DNA of 64,000 nt from Ensifer adhaerens (GTDB lineage: Bacteria > Pseudomonadota > Alphaproteobacteria > Rhizobiales > Rhizobiaceae): positions 1 through 64,000 of the forward strand of contig NZ_LAZS01000003.1 in NCBI RefSeq assembly GCF_002007205.1, written 5' to 3'. This document shows, piece by piece, positions 41,063 to 50,557 of the stretch. The translations under genes and the position numbers were made by a program. The stretch's first letter is position 1. Each line of letters starts with the position of its first letter. The notes under the pieces were generated by a model. That model saw nothing but the letters and a program-made list of their open reading frames with translations, had not been told where the DNA came from and ran no database searches.

Positions 41063-42100
41063 ATGTCCGGACTTGCCCTTCAAAACGTCGTCAAGGAATT
41101 CGGAGCCTTCAGGGCCGTCAACAATGTCGACCTGACGGTGCCGCACGGCACCTTCGTCTGCATGCTCGGACCATCCGGCTGCGGCAAGACCACGCTGCTT
41201 CGGATGATCGCCGGTCTCGACCTGCCGACCGGCGGTGCGATCCGGCTCGACGGCGAGGACATTACCCGGCTTCCGACGCACAAGCGCAATCTCGGCATGG
41301 TGTTCCAGTCGCTGGCGCTGTTTCCGCACCTGACTGTCGGCGAGAACATCGCCTATCCCCTGCGCATCCGCGGTGCGGCAAAAGAAGACCAGAAAAAGCG
41401 CGTCGACGAGCTTCTCGCGATGATCCATCTTTCCGGCTATGCCGACCGGCCGGTCGCCAAGCTCTCGGGGGGCCAGCGCCAGCGCGTGGCGATCGCGCGC
41501 GCGCTGTCGATCTCGCCGAAACTGTTCCTGCTCGACGAGCCGCTGTCGGCGCTCGACGCCAAGCTGCGCGAGGCGATGCAGGTGGAACTGCGCCAGCTTC
41601 AGCAGAAGCTCGGCATCACCACCATCGTCGTCACCCACGACCAGCGCGAAGCGATGACCATGGCCGACACCGTCGTCGTCATGAGCGGCGGCGAGATCCG
41701 CCAGGCCGCTTCGCCGATCGAAATCTATCGCCGCCCGGCCGACAGTTTCGTCGCCGACTTCATCGGCCAGACAAACCTGCTTGAGGTTCAGGCTGACAGC
41801 GCCGGCCGCGCCGAGGTTCTGGGGCAGGCGATACCCGGTCTCGCCCTGCCGGCGGGCGCCAACAAGGGCACGCTCTCGGTGCGTCCCGAGGACGTGCATC
41901 TGACCGCGCCCGGCGCCGGTGCGCTGACGGGCAAGGTCACTTTCGTCCGCGATCTCGGCGGCACGATCGAAACCTTCGTCGATATCGCCGGCCACCAGAT
42001 CGTCGCCGTCTCAACGCCGCGCGCCCGCCCGGATGTCACCGTTGGCCAGGAGGTCGGTATTGCGCTCACTCCTGATGTCTGCGTGGTGCTGAAGAAATGA
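41063..42100 (+). CDS. ABC transporter ATP-binding protein (PotG type)
   Basis: A 345-residue ATPase with Walker A GPSGCGKTT near 37-45, the signature LSGGQRQRVAIARAL near 135, Walker B LFLLDEPLSALDA near 155 and VTHDQREAMT near 190. The C-terminal TOBE domain (about 235-345) is of the polyamine-transporter kind. It overlaps the first permease by 4 bases. It is the only ATPase in the 36-44 kb block and might also serve the ATPase-less amino acid permeases just upstream. Confidence 0.93.
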   Translation: MSGLALQNVVKEFGAFRAVNNVDLTVPHGTFVCMLGPSGCGKTTLLRMIAGLDLPTGGAIRLDGEDITRLPTHKRNLGMVFQSLALFPHLTVGENIAYPLRIRGAAKEDQKKRVDELLAMIHLSGYADRPVAKLSGGQRQRVAIARALSISPKLFLLDEPLSALDAKLREAMQVELRQLQQKLGITTIVVTHDQREAMTMADTVVVMSGGEIRQAASPIEIYRRPADSFVADFIGQTNLLEVQADSAGRAEVLGQAIPGLALPAGANKGTLSVRPEDVHLTAPGAGALTGKVTFVRDLGGTIETFVDIAGHQIVAVSTPRARPDVTVGQEVGIALTPDVCVVLKK

Positions 42101-42951
42101 GACGCGAACCGCCCCAGAGCCTTGGCGACTACCTGCCGCTCCTCTTTCCCGCAGCGATGCTGACGATCTTCTTCGTCGTGCCCTTCGGCACGATGATCGC
42201 CGTCAGCTTCTTCCAGCGCCAGCAGGGCGGCTTCTATACGCCGGCCTTCGTCTTCGACAATTACGCCCGCTTCCTATCGGTCTTCTTCGGCGGCGTGCTC
42301 GGCTTCTCGCTGATGCTCGCCATCATCGTTGCCATCTGCTGCGTCGTGCTCGCCTTGCCCTTCACCTATATGCTGACGCGCATGGCGCGGAAGGTACAGG
42401 TCGTGTGGCTGGTGGCGCTCCTGTCGATCCTGTCGCTCTCGGAAGTCATCATCGGCTTTGCCTGGTCGACGCTGTTTTCGCGCACGGCAGGGATCACCAA
42501 CATCCTCGTTGCGCTCGGCATCATGGAGCAGGCCAAGGCCTTGACGCCGAGCTTCGGCGCGGTCTTGACCGGCATGGTCTATCAGGCCTTCCCCTATACG
42601 GTGCTGGTGCTTTTCCCGGCGCTCGTGCGCCTCGATCCGACGCTGACGGAAGCGGCCCGCACACTCGGCGCCTCGCCGCTTCGCGCCTTCTTCACCGTCG
42701 TCGTGCCGGCGCTGCGCAACACGATTACCGCGACCCTGATCATGGTCTTCATCTTCGCGCTCGGCTCCTATCTGCTGCCGCAGCTTCTCGGCCGGCCGCA
42801 ACACTGGACGCTCTCGGTGCTGATCACCGACCAGGCGATCTACCAGTCGAACATGCCGTTTGCCGCCGCCATGGCCGTGTTCCTCGTGCTCGTCACGCTC
42901 GGCCTCGTAGCGCTCACCGTGATTGCCGGACGCAAGGGAGAAGCGGCATGA
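42097..42951 (+). CDS. ABC transporter permease (PotH type)
   Basis: A 284-residue permease with six helices and the EAA loop LTEAARTLGASPLRAFFTVVVPALRN near 183-208. It overlaps the ATPase gene upstream and the PotI-type gene downstream by 4 bases each, so it is tightly coupled. Confidence 0.93.
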   Translation: MRREPPQSLGDYLPLLFPAAMLTIFFVVPFGTMIAVSFFQRQQGGFYTPAFVFDNYARFLSVFFGGVLGFSLMLAIIVAICCVVLALPFTYMLTRMARKVQVVWLVALLSILSLSEVIIGFAWSTLFSRTAGITNILVALGIMEQAKALTPSFGAVLTGMVYQAFPYTVLVLFPALVRLDPTLTEAARTLGASPLRAFFTVVVPALRNTITATLIMVFIFALGSYLLPQLLGRPQHWTLSVLITDQAIYQSNMPFAAAMAVFLVLVTLGLVALTVIAGRKGEAA

Positions 42952-43748
42952 CCTCGATGTTCCGCAAGGTCTATTTCTTCCTGATCGGCCTGTTCCTGTC
43001 CTTGCCGCTGATCGTCGTCGCCGGCGTTTCGGTCAACCAGAAACAGACGCTCGCCTTTCCGCCACAGGGCTTTTCGCTCTCCTGGTATGGCGAGATCTTC
43101 CTCAATCCGGAATGGCGCAACGCCCTTTTCGCCTCGGTGACGCTGGCCGTGCTTTCGGCGGCGCTTGCCGTCGCCATCGCCCTGCCGCTCTCCTGGTTCC
43201 TGTGGCGGCGCATTGCTCCCTGGGCCAACATCTTCCAGCTTCTCGGTGTCGCGCCGTTTACGCTGCCGCCGGTCATCACCGCGCTCGGCATGCTCACCTT
43301 CTGGGCGACCGTCGGCTTCTATGGCCAGCCGTGGACGGCCGTCGTCAGCCACGCGATCTTCTTCGTGACGCTGCCGCTGGTGACACTGTCGCTCGGCTTC
43401 ACCTCGATCGACCGTTCTCTGGTCGAGGCCGCCTCGACCATGGGGGCCGACGAGCGCACGATCTTCCGCACTGTCGTGCTGCCGCTGATCCTGCCTTACA
43501 TCGTGTCGGGCTATGCCTTCGCCTTCGTGCTGTCGCTCAACGAATACATCGTTGCCTACATGACCGTCGGCTTCACGATGGAAACGCTGCCGATCAAGAT
43601 CTTCAACGCGCTGCGCTACGGCTATACGCCGACCATGGCTTCGGTGACGGTGCTCTTCGTTACGACCGCCGCGGTCATCTTCAGCCTCGTCGCCCGCTTC
43701 GGCGACCTGCCGAAGCTGCTCGGCGCTATGTCATCGGATGGAAAATGA
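42948..43748 (+). CDS. ABC transporter permease (PotI type)
   Basis: A 266-residue permease starting MTSMFRKVYFFLIGLFLSLPLIVVAGVS. The coupling loop SLVEAASTMGADERTIFRTVVLPLILP is near 158-184. It partners the PotH-type protein. The stop codon overlaps the start of the amidase gene (ATGATGA), which ties that enzyme to the importer. Confidence 0.92.
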   Translation: MTSMFRKVYFFLIGLFLSLPLIVVAGVSVNQKQTLAFPPQGFSLSWYGEIFLNPEWRNALFASVTLAVLSAALAVAIALPLSWFLWRRIAPWANIFQLLGVAPFTLPPVITALGMLTFWATVGFYGQPWTAVVSHAIFFVTLPLVTLSLGFTSIDRSLVEAASTMGADERTIFRTVVLPLILPYIVSGYAFAFVLSLNEYIVAYMTVGFTMETLPIKIFNALRYGYTPTMASVTVLFVTTAAVIFSLVARFGDLPKLLGAMSSDGK

Positions 43749-44524
43749 TGAAGCTCGCCGCCCTCCAGATGCAATCGGCGGCGGGTGACGTCGTCGCCAA
43801 TCTCGACCGCATCGCCCGTGCCGCGGCGGAAGCTGCAGGACAAGGAGCGACGCTGCTCTTGACGCCCGAGCTCGGCGTCACCGGCTACGGCGCCGGGGAA
43901 GCCTTAACGGCGCTCGCCGAAGCGCCGGACGGCGCGATCGTTCAGCGCCTCAAGGCGATTTCCGCTGAGACCGGCATCGCGCTCATCGCCGGCTTTGCCG
44001 AGCGCGACGGCAACGACGTCTATAACAGCGCCGTCTATGTCGATGGCGATACGGCGCCGGTCGTCTATCGCAAGTCGCATCTCTACGGCGACTATGAGCG
44101 TTCGATCTTCAAGGCGCCGGAGCCTTCGACCCGGCTCTTCCAGCATCGCGGCGTCACCTGCGGCATGCTGATCTGTTACGATGTCGAGTTTCCGGAAAAC
44201 GTCCGACGGCTGGCCCTGGCAGGCGCGGAAGCCGTGCTGGTGCCGACGGCATTGCCGGCGGGCTGGTCCGGCTCCTTCATCGCCGAGCACATGATCCAGA
44301 CGCGCGCCTTCGAGAACCAGGTATTCGTCGCCTATATCAACCATTGTGGTTCAGACCCGCTGTTTTCCTTTGCCGGGCTGTCGCGCATTGCAGCACCCGA
44401 CGGGCAGGTGCTTGGCAAGGCGGGACCGGGGCAGGAAGCCGTGCTTCTCGTCGACATCGACCCCAAGGCCTATGCGATCTCCCGCCTTGAAAACACCTAT
44501 CTCGGTGATCTGAATAGGCGTTGA
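43745..44524 (+). CDS. Carbon-nitrogen hydrolase (nitrilase superfamily amidase)
   Basis: A 259-residue cytoplasmic amidase with the Glu-Lys-Cys triad of the nitrilase superfamily: Glu42 (TPELGVTGYG), Lys110 (VYRKSHLYGDYE) and Cys144 (MLICYDVEFPE). It hydrolyses a non-peptide C-N bond, releasing ammonia or an amine. Families include N-carbamoylputrescine amidase, omega-amidase and 4-guanidinobutyramide hydrolase. Translational coupling to a PotF/G/H/I-type importer, and a ureohydrolase at the head of the block, make an amide of a guanidino or amino acid a good candidate. Exact substrate unproven. Confidence 0.92.
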   Translation: MMKLAALQMQSAAGDVVANLDRIARAAAEAAGQGATLLLTPELGVTGYGAGEALTALAEAPDGAIVQRLKAISAETGIALIAGFAERDGNDVYNSAVYVDGDTAPVVYRKSHLYGDYERSIFKAPEPSTRLFQHRGVTCGMLICYDVEFPENVRRLALAGAEAVLVPTALPAGWSGSFIAEHMIQTRAFENQVFVAYINHCGSDPLFSFAGLSRIAAPDGQVLGKAGPGQEAVLLVDIDPKAYAISRLENTYLGDLNRR

Positions 44525-44709
44525 GCCTCTGCCGATCGACCACGCCGCATTGGTCGCGGCCGCTTTGAGAACGGTGCGGGTTCAGGAACAGGTTCGCCTG
44601 GCGATTGTTCATTCGGTGAGAACGTTCCGTTCCTTATTGATCCACTGTCGGAAACGATAGGCCATCCCATATTGGGCTCAACAGCAATGCCAACGCATTG
44701 GAGGCAATC

Positions 44710-45663
<954 letters not shown>

Positions 45664-45679
45664 CAGTCTGGTCGGAAGC

Positions 45680-45708
45680 AAAAGCCGGGGTTCGTCCCCG
45701 GCTTTTTT
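45680..45708 (+). terminator. Rho-independent terminator after the dioxygenase gene
   Basis: An 11-bp stem AAAAGCCGGGG/CCCCGGCTTTT with a TTCGT loop running into TTTTTT, 16 bases past the stop codon. This is the clearest intrinsic terminator in the window. Confidence 0.92.
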
Positions 45709-45792
45709 GTCTCTATCCCCCTGATCCCGTTGGACATCGGTTTGCCGCGGACCCATCATGACTGTGTTGCGTTATCTATAGCTGCCGCATCC

Positions 45793-45811
45793 CGCCTCGC
45801 CCATCGAGGCG
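45793..45811 (+). promoter_or_regulatory. 5'-leader hairpin of the FMN reductase gene
   Basis: A perfect 7-bp stem CGCCTCG-CCCAT-CGAGGCG lies between a TATCTATAG-like -10 (about 45771-45779) and the AAGGAG ribosome-binding site. Its role is unknown; it may simply protect the 5' end. Confidence 0.35.
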
Positions 45812-45848
45812 TGCGCGCGGGGACCTGGAATATTAAGGAGCAGATCTT

Positions 45849-46412
45849 ATGACGAAAATCCTCGGCATTTCCGGGAGCCTGCGCAAGGCGTCGTTCAACA
45901 CCGGCCTGATGCGGGCGGCCGCGGAAAATCTGCCCGACGGCGTCGAATTCGACACCGCGACGCTGCACGGCGTTCCGCTCTATGACGGCGACGTCGAGAA
46001 GGAGAGTGGCATCCCCGACGCCGTGACGGCGCTGAAGCAAAAGGTGATGGCCGCCGATGGCGTCATCCTGTTCACGCCGGAATATAACAATTCCATCCCC
46101 GGCGTATTCAAGAACGCGATCGATTGGCTAAGCCGGCCGCCCTCCGATATCGCCAAGGTGTTTCGCGGTCGGCCTTTTGCGCTTGCCGGCGCTTCACCCG
46201 GCAACTTTGGCACGATCCTCAGCCAGAACGGCTGGCTGCCGGTCATGCGTACGCTCGGCGCCGAGCTCTGGTCGGGCAAGCGGCTGATGCTGCCCAAGGC
46301 GGACACGCTTTTCGATGTAGCGGGGACGCTGACGGATACGGACGCCCGCGACCGGTTGGCGGCCTTCGTCAAGGCGTTTGCGGATTATGCAGGGGCGGCA
46401 AAGAACGTTTGA
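45849..46412 (+). CDS. NADPH-dependent FMN reductase/quinone reductase
   Basis: A 187-residue flavodoxin-like protein. The FMN phosphate loop is near 7-16 (GISGSLRKASFNTGLM), and TPEYNNSIPGVFKNAIDWLSRP near 77-98 plus FALAGASPGNFGT near 112 are hallmarks of the NADPH-dependent FMN reductase family (chromate/quinone reductases such as YieF/ArsH-like). It reduces quinones or azo dyes by two electrons. A TTAAGGAG site precedes the start. Next to two hydroquinone-dioxygenase-like genes it fits a pathway in which quinones are reduced to hydroquinones, which are then cleaved. Confidence 0.9.
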   Translation: MTKILGISGSLRKASFNTGLMRAAAENLPDGVEFDTATLHGVPLYDGDVEKESGIPDAVTALKQKVMAADGVILFTPEYNNSIPGVFKNAIDWLSRPPSDIAKVFRGRPFALAGASPGNFGTILSQNGWLPVMRTLGAELWSGKRLMLPKADTLFDVAGTLTDTDARDRLAAFVKAFADYAGAAKNV

Positions 46413-46531
46413 GGCGAGGGCGGCGTAAGGGCCGCATTGCGCAGAGTGGCCGTGGGGGGACGCTCGGGTCAAGCCCGAGCATGACGGAGAGAGGAGGCGG
46501 CTGTTTCGATCCTCAGGGATGCGAAGCCGCC

Positions 46532-46551
46532 GGCCCCTTAGGGGCCTTTTT
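46532..46551 (+). terminator. Terminator overlapping the end of the convergent fusion gene
   Basis: The stem GGCCCC-TTA-GGGGCC followed by TTTTT ends transcription of the FMN reductase gene. The loop TTA is the complement of the stop codon (46538-46540) of the opposite-strand gene, so the two genes share this DNA. Confidence 0.65.
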
Positions 46552-48094
46552 CCACCAGCCACTGCTGAATGGCCGCGATATCCGGCGCGCCGATCTCGTG
46601 GCCCATATCGAGCTCGACAGCCGTCAGATCCATACCCGTGCGTGACAGCTCCGCCTGCAGTCGTGGTGAGAATTCGCCATAGCTGTCGTGTTTGCCCGTC
46701 AACAGCAGCACCTTGGTGCCCGAGAGCTCCGGCGGTGGAACGTCATCGAGGACCAGTATCGAGCGCATCAGCACGACGTTGCGGATGAGCCCTGGATGCA
46801 GCAGCATCAGGGCCACCAGAAGGTTGGCGCCGTTGGAGTAGCCGATGAAGACGGTCTTATCGAGATCCATGCGATAGCCGTCGCGGGCACCCTCGACGAA
46901 CGCAGCAAAGGCCTCGGCTTCCGACCGCACGTCCTTCTGGTCGAAGGTCGTCGGTGAATAGCGCCGGAACCAGCGCGGCGTTCCCTCCTCGTTCGACCGG
47001 CCGCGAATGCCGACAAGCGTCGCCTGCCTGTCGACCTGATGGGCGAGGTGGAGAAGCTGCGTTTCGTTGGCGCCGCTTCCGTGCAAGAGCATGAAGGTGC
47101 GGTCATCCAGTACGTCAGGGTGATAGAAGCGGTGCACGAAGGGCAGGTCGCGCTCGGTCAGCCGCGGTTCTCCCGGCAGGGCGAACTGCGGCATGGCCAG
47201 CAGCATTTCTTCGCGTGCGGCGCTGAAATGCGCCGGCACGAAGAGTTCTGTGCCGAGCGTTTCCTTCGGTTCGTCCACCATGAAGCCGGGCTTGTCGCTG
47301 GCCAGTTCGTAGAGCGACCCACCGGGTTCGCGGACGTAGAGCGAATAGAAGTATTTGCGGTCATGCGCATTGATCGCGCCCGCGCCATCCCGTTGCAGGT
47401 CCTCGTGCACCCGTTCCACGGCGGCCCGCTCGGACGCGCGGAAGGCGATGTGATCGATCGTTCCGGTTCCGGGCGCAGACGTCCAGAAGCCGCTCGCATT
47501 GCGCACGTCGATGGTGTCGCCGGAGTCGGAGGTGAGCCGGCGGATCGCGTCGGTCGCGCCGGTTTCCGTATAGCCGAAATGGGACGTCAGGAAGCGAACG
47601 GATTCCTCCGGCTTTTCGGTAAGGATCGTGGCGCCGCGCAGGCGACGGATCGCGTCTTGCTCGGGGATATCGCGCGTGCTCCATGGGGCCGCACCCGAAA
47701 CCGCCTCGGTGCCGACGAGCTTGACGATGACGCCGTCCGGATCCTTGAGCCGCAGCACCGGCTCGCCGAACTCCTGCGCCGGCCCTGATGTCGCGATGTT
47801 GAACTGCAGCGCGCGGGTCAGCCAGAAGCCGATGCTCTCCGGCCGGATCCCGAAGGCGATCTCGCTCGGCTGGCCGTGACCCACCCGGCCGCGGCCGCCG
47901 TCCTCCCACATCAGGAAGGTGACGAGCGATCCGGGCGAACCCTCGGCGTCGCCGTAGAAGAGGTGCAACTGGTTGGCGTCCTCATAGCCGCCCGTGCGCT
48001 TGACGAGGCGCAAGCCAAGAAAGCCGACATAGAAGTCGACGTTGGCCTGGACCTTCCGGGCAATCAGGGTGATGTGATGGATGCCGCTCGTCAT
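46538..48094 (-). CDS. Fusion protein: VOC ring-cleaving dioxygenase + alpha/beta-hydrolase (MhqO-MhqD type)
   Basis: A 518-residue natural fusion. Residues 1-305 are a two-module VOC dioxygenase with ligands His6/His7 (GIHHIT), His215 (IDHIAF) and Glu263 (LYELASD). Residues about 310-518 are a carboxylesterase/phospholipase-type hydrolase: oxyanion loop LLHGSGANE near 337, nucleophile Ser420 (GYSNG), Asp469 (GKHDSYG) and His498 (MGHEIG). In Bacillus the equivalent MhqO and MhqD are separate proteins of the quinone-inducible MhqR regulon. The frame is continuous with no frameshift, and GAGGGA supports the start at 48094. Probable role: ring cleavage of a hydroquinone and hydrolysis of the product. 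Confidence 0.9.
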   Translation of the reverse strand: MTSGIHHITLIARKVQANVDFYVGFLGLRLVKRTGGYEDANQLHLFYGDAEGSPGSLVTFLMWEDGGRGRVGHGQPSEIAFGIRPESIGFWLTRALQFNIATSGPAQEFGEPVLRLKDPDGVIVKLVGTEAVSGAAPWSTRDIPEQDAIRRLRGATILTEKPEESVRFLTSHFGYTETGATDAIRRLTSDSGDTIDVRNASGFWTSAPGTGTIDHIAFRASERAAVERVHEDLQRDGAGAINAHDRKYFYSLYVREPGGSLYELASDKPGFMVDEPKETLGTELFVPAHFSAAREEMLLAMPQFALPGEPRLTERDLPFVHRFYHPDVLDDRTFMLLHGSGANETQLLHLAHQVDRQATLVGIRGRSNEEGTPRWFRRYSPTTFDQKDVRSEAEAFAAFVEGARDGYRMDLDKTVFIGYSNGANLLVALMLLHPGLIRNVVLMRSILVLDDVPPPELSGTKVLLLTGKHDSYGEFSPRLQAELSRTGMDLTAVELDMGHEIGAPDIAAIQQWLVEKGP

Positions 48095-48186
48095 TCTTAG
48101 TCCCTCATTATCGTCGTCCCACAAAACACGATGTGTCCGGCCAGCACCAGAAGGGTCGCCGAGAACGCAGTGTCAACGTAGGAGGA

Positions 48187-49044
48187 TCAATCGCCATCCT
48201 TGTCGAGGAATGCCTTGAAGGCATCCGCATATTTCGGATGCCAGCGAGACAGCGGCGGCCGGTTCTCGACGATGTCGCCGGCGGCCCAGAGGATACGCCG
48301 TTCGTCGGTGGCACGGGGCACGTCGTTATCCGGGCAGAGAATGTAGAAGTCGCCGCGCGCCAGGCTTTCCATCATGAAGCCGACCGTCTGTTCCGACGTC
48401 CAGGCGCCGGCGGGCTTTTCCGTGCGGCCACCGGCCGTCAGCCCGGTGTAGACGAAACCGGGGATCAGCAGGTGCGCGTGGACCTGGCTTCCGGCGGTGT
48501 TGCGCAGCTCGTGCTCCAGCGCCTCGGTAAAGACCTTCACGCCCGCCTTGGAGACGTTGTAGGCCGGGTCGCCGGGCGGCGTGGTGATGCCCTGTTTGGA
48601 GCCGGTATTGATGATGATGGCCGGTTTGCCGTGGGCGATCATCCGGGATGCAAAGACGCGCGAACCGTTGATGACGCCCCAGAGATTGACTCCGAGCGTC
48701 GCCTCCCAGGCGGCCAAGGGGCCTGATATCGCGCTGCCGGGCTGGATGCCGGCATTGTTCATGAGCACATGCACGTCGCCGAACCGCTCGCGCGCGCCCC
48801 GTTCAAGTGCTTCGAGGTCTTCGAGGCGGGAGACATCCGTGGGGATTGCCGTGACGTGCTTGCCGCTGCCGGGCGAGGCGGCTGCGACCTCGGCGGCTGC
48901 CTTTTCCAGCTTCTCGCCTGCGAGGTCGGCGAGCACGACGTGCATGCCGAGCGAGGCGAAGTGGCGTGCCGCAGCAAAACCGATGCCGGAGGCAGCACCT
49001 GTGACGACGGCGAGATTGTTCGGGGCGAAGGCAGGGTGCGACAT
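48187..49044 (-). CDS. SDR family NAD(P)-dependent oxidoreductase
   Basis: A 285-residue short-chain dehydrogenase. TGAASGIG is near 15-22, NNAG near 95, the catalytic Ser in NTGSKQG, and YxxxK in AYNVSKAGVKVF. An AGGAG site sets the start at 49044. The C-terminal about 50 residues (DNDVPRATDERRILWAAGDIVENRPPLSRWHPKYADAFKAF) are of a type seen in a group of proteobacterial SDRs of unknown substrate. It lies 92 bases downstream of where the fusion gene begins and is divergent from the Crp/Fnr gene. Its role in quinone or aldehyde metabolism is only suggested by location. Confidence 0.91.
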   Translation of the reverse strand: MSHPAFAPNNLAVVTGAASGIGFAAARHFASLGMHVVLADLAGEKLEKAAAEVAAASPGSGKHVTAIPTDVSRLEDLEALERGARERFGDVHVLMNNAGIQPGSAISGPLAAWEATLGVNLWGVINGSRVFASRMIAHGKPAIIINTGSKQGITTPPGDPAYNVSKAGVKVFTEALEHELRNTAGSQVHAHLLIPGFVYTGLTAGGRTEKPAGAWTSEQTVGFMMESLARGDFYILCPDNDVPRATDERRILWAAGDIVENRPPLSRWHPKYADAFKAFLDKDGD

Positions 49045-49225
49045 GACGAAACTCCTGTAGCGGGATCGCGTGCAAGAGATAGGGCGCATGGCGCCGGCTG
49101 TCCATTGTTGCAGCAGTGATAGCGTCAATGAAAAACCTAGCGTTTTCAAGACTGTCCCTTGTCGCTTGGGGCGTCGGCGCTAGTTGCAGTTGTTGAACGG
49201 CTGGATGCATGCCGCGGATGGAACG

Positions 49226-49981
49226 ATGAACGAAACGACGACCCGCAACGAAAAGCGCACCCCGTGCGAAAACTGTCCCTTGCGAAAGCTCGACCATTTT
49301 CGCGCTTTCACCAACGAGGAACTGGCCTTCGTTTCGCAGTTCAAGACCGGCGAACTTGCGGTCGATGGCGGTGCGACCATTCTCGTCGAGGGCTCGCACA
49401 GCGCCCACCTCTTCACAGTGCTTTCCGGCTGGGGCTTTCGCTACAAGATGCTCGACGATGGCCGCCGCCAGATCCTCAATTATGTGATGCCCGGCGATCT
49501 GATCGGGCTGCAGGGTAGCCTGATGGGCGAAATGCAGCACTCGATCGAAGCGCTGTCGCCGGTCACCCTCTGCGTTTTCGAACGCGGCAAACTCAACCGC
49601 CTGTTCGCCAACTATCCCGACCTTGCCTATGATCTGACCTGGATCGCGGCGCGCGAGGAGCGCATTCTGGACGAAAATCTTCTGAGCATCGGCCGCCGAT
49701 CCGCGCTGGAACGGGCCGCCTATCTCATCGCCTTCCTCTACCAGAGGGCGGAGGTGCTCGACCTCTTCAACAACAGCCGCGTCGCCATTCCGATCAGCCA
49801 GCAGCACGTGGCCGACACGCTGGGCCTTTCGATCGTTCACACCAACAAGACGCTGAAGAAGCTTTCCGAACGGGGCCTGATCCGCTGGGCGGAGAAGGGC
49901 TGCAATGTCCGAGACATCGACGGACTGCTCGCGATCTCAGGCTGGGAAGGGCTTCGCGAACCCAAGCGGCCGTTCATCTGA
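49226..49981 (+). CDS. Crp/Fnr family transcriptional regulator
   Basis: A regulator of about 251 residues. The cyclic-nucleotide-binding-like beta-roll is at about 35-135 (ILVEGSHSAHLFTVLSGWGFRYKMLDDGRRQILNYVMPGDLIGLQG), followed by the dimer helix and a C-terminal HTH (VAIPISQQHVADTLGLSIVHTNKTLKKLSERGLI, about 190-225). Only a CENC pair is present near the N-terminus, not the four-cysteine cluster of oxygen-sensing FNR, and the cAMP-pocket arginine is not obvious. The signal sensed is therefore unclear. The start could also be 49205 or 49184. It is divergent from the SDR gene and convergent with dps. Confidence 0.9.
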   Translation: MNETTTRNEKRTPCENCPLRKLDHFRAFTNEELAFVSQFKTGELAVDGGATILVEGSHSAHLFTVLSGWGFRYKMLDDGRRQILNYVMPGDLIGLQGSLMGEMQHSIEALSPVTLCVFERGKLNRLFANYPDLAYDLTWIAAREERILDENLLSIGRRSALERAAYLIAFLYQRAEVLDLFNNSRVAIPISQQHVADTLGLSIVHTNKTLKKLSERGLIRWAEKGCNVRDIDGLLAISGWEGLREPKRPFI

Positions 49982-49999
49982 CGTGCCCTGTCGAAGCCG

Positions 50000-50027
50000 A
50001 TCGATGCGGCGCCGCGGCCGCATCGAT
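50000..50027. terminator. Bidirectional hairpin between the Crp/Fnr and dps genes
   Basis: A perfect 11-bp stem ATCGATGCGGC/GCCGCATCGAT with a GCCGCG loop, 18 bases past one stop codon and 18 before the other. It suits termination of both convergent genes, although T-runs are short. Confidence 0.65.
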
Positions 50028-50044
50028 TTCAAGGTGCGGGGAGA

Positions 50045-50557
50045 TCAGGCGGCAACGATCGCCCGCAGCATCCACAGGGCCTTTTCATGGAAGTCGAGCC
50101 GTTCCGTTAGCATGTCCGTGGTGACGAGGTCACCATTGTCGTCTGCCTTGATGCCGGCGTCGCGCATGCGTCGGGCCGCTGCTTCATGGTCAGCGATCAG
50201 GTCGGCCACCATCTCGGCCGCCGTCGTGTGGTTGACCGAGGCGGCGCTGGGGGCGAAGGTTTTTGCTTCGGCGAGCTTCGCCGGCGCGAGGTGGCCAAGC
50301 GCGCGGATGCGCTCGGCAATGATGTCGGTCGCCTTGAACAGCGCGTTATAGTGCTCTTCGGTCAGTTCGTGCAGCGGCTTGAACAGGGGGCCGACGACGT
50401 TCCAGTGGTAGATGTGGCTCTTGATCACCAGCTTGTAGGTGTCGGCGAGGATATCGGAAAGCGCGGTGGCCATCTGCTGGCGATAGGTTTTCGTCAGGCC
50501 GATGTCGAATTCTTCGTCCCTGACCTTGGGCTTCAGCACGGCGGCAGTCTGTTTCAT
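50045..50557 (-). CDS. dps: Dps family DNA-binding/ferritin-like protein
   Basis: A 170-residue ferritin-fold protein. The inter-subunit ferroxidase motif is visible in KSHIYHWNVVGPLFKPLHELTEEHYNALFKATDIIAERIRALG (about 50-93), where His, Asp and Glu residues bind iron. A Lys-rich N-terminal tail (MKQTAAVLKPKVRDEE) could bind DNA. It forms a dodecamer that oxidises Fe(II) with H2O2 and shields DNA in stationary phase or oxidative stress. A GGAG site supports the start at 50557. H2O2 produced by the sarcosine and gamma-glutamylputrescine oxidases nearby gives a reason for its presence, though the link is circumstantial. Confidence 0.92.
   Translation of the reverse strand: MKQTAAVLKPKVRDEEFDIGLTKTYRQQMATALSDILADTYKLVIKSHIYHWNVVGPLFKPLHELTEEHYNALFKATDIIAERIRALGHLAPAKLAEAKTFAPSAASVNHTTAAEMVADLIADHEAAARRMRDAGIKADDNGDLVTTDMLTERLDFHEKALWMLRAIVAA

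Noticed and set aside
46462-46480. Hairpin GCTCGGG-TCAAG-CCCGAGC as an interspersed repeat
   Set aside because: It resembles repeats common in alphaproteobacteria, but only one copy is seen here, so the repeat status cannot be supported from this window.
49116-49129. FNR-box-like sequence between the SDR and Crp/Fnr genes
   Set aside because: The half-sites GTGAT and GTCAA are each one base off and the spacing is 3 instead of 4, so it does not meet the TTGAT-N4-ATCAA pattern.
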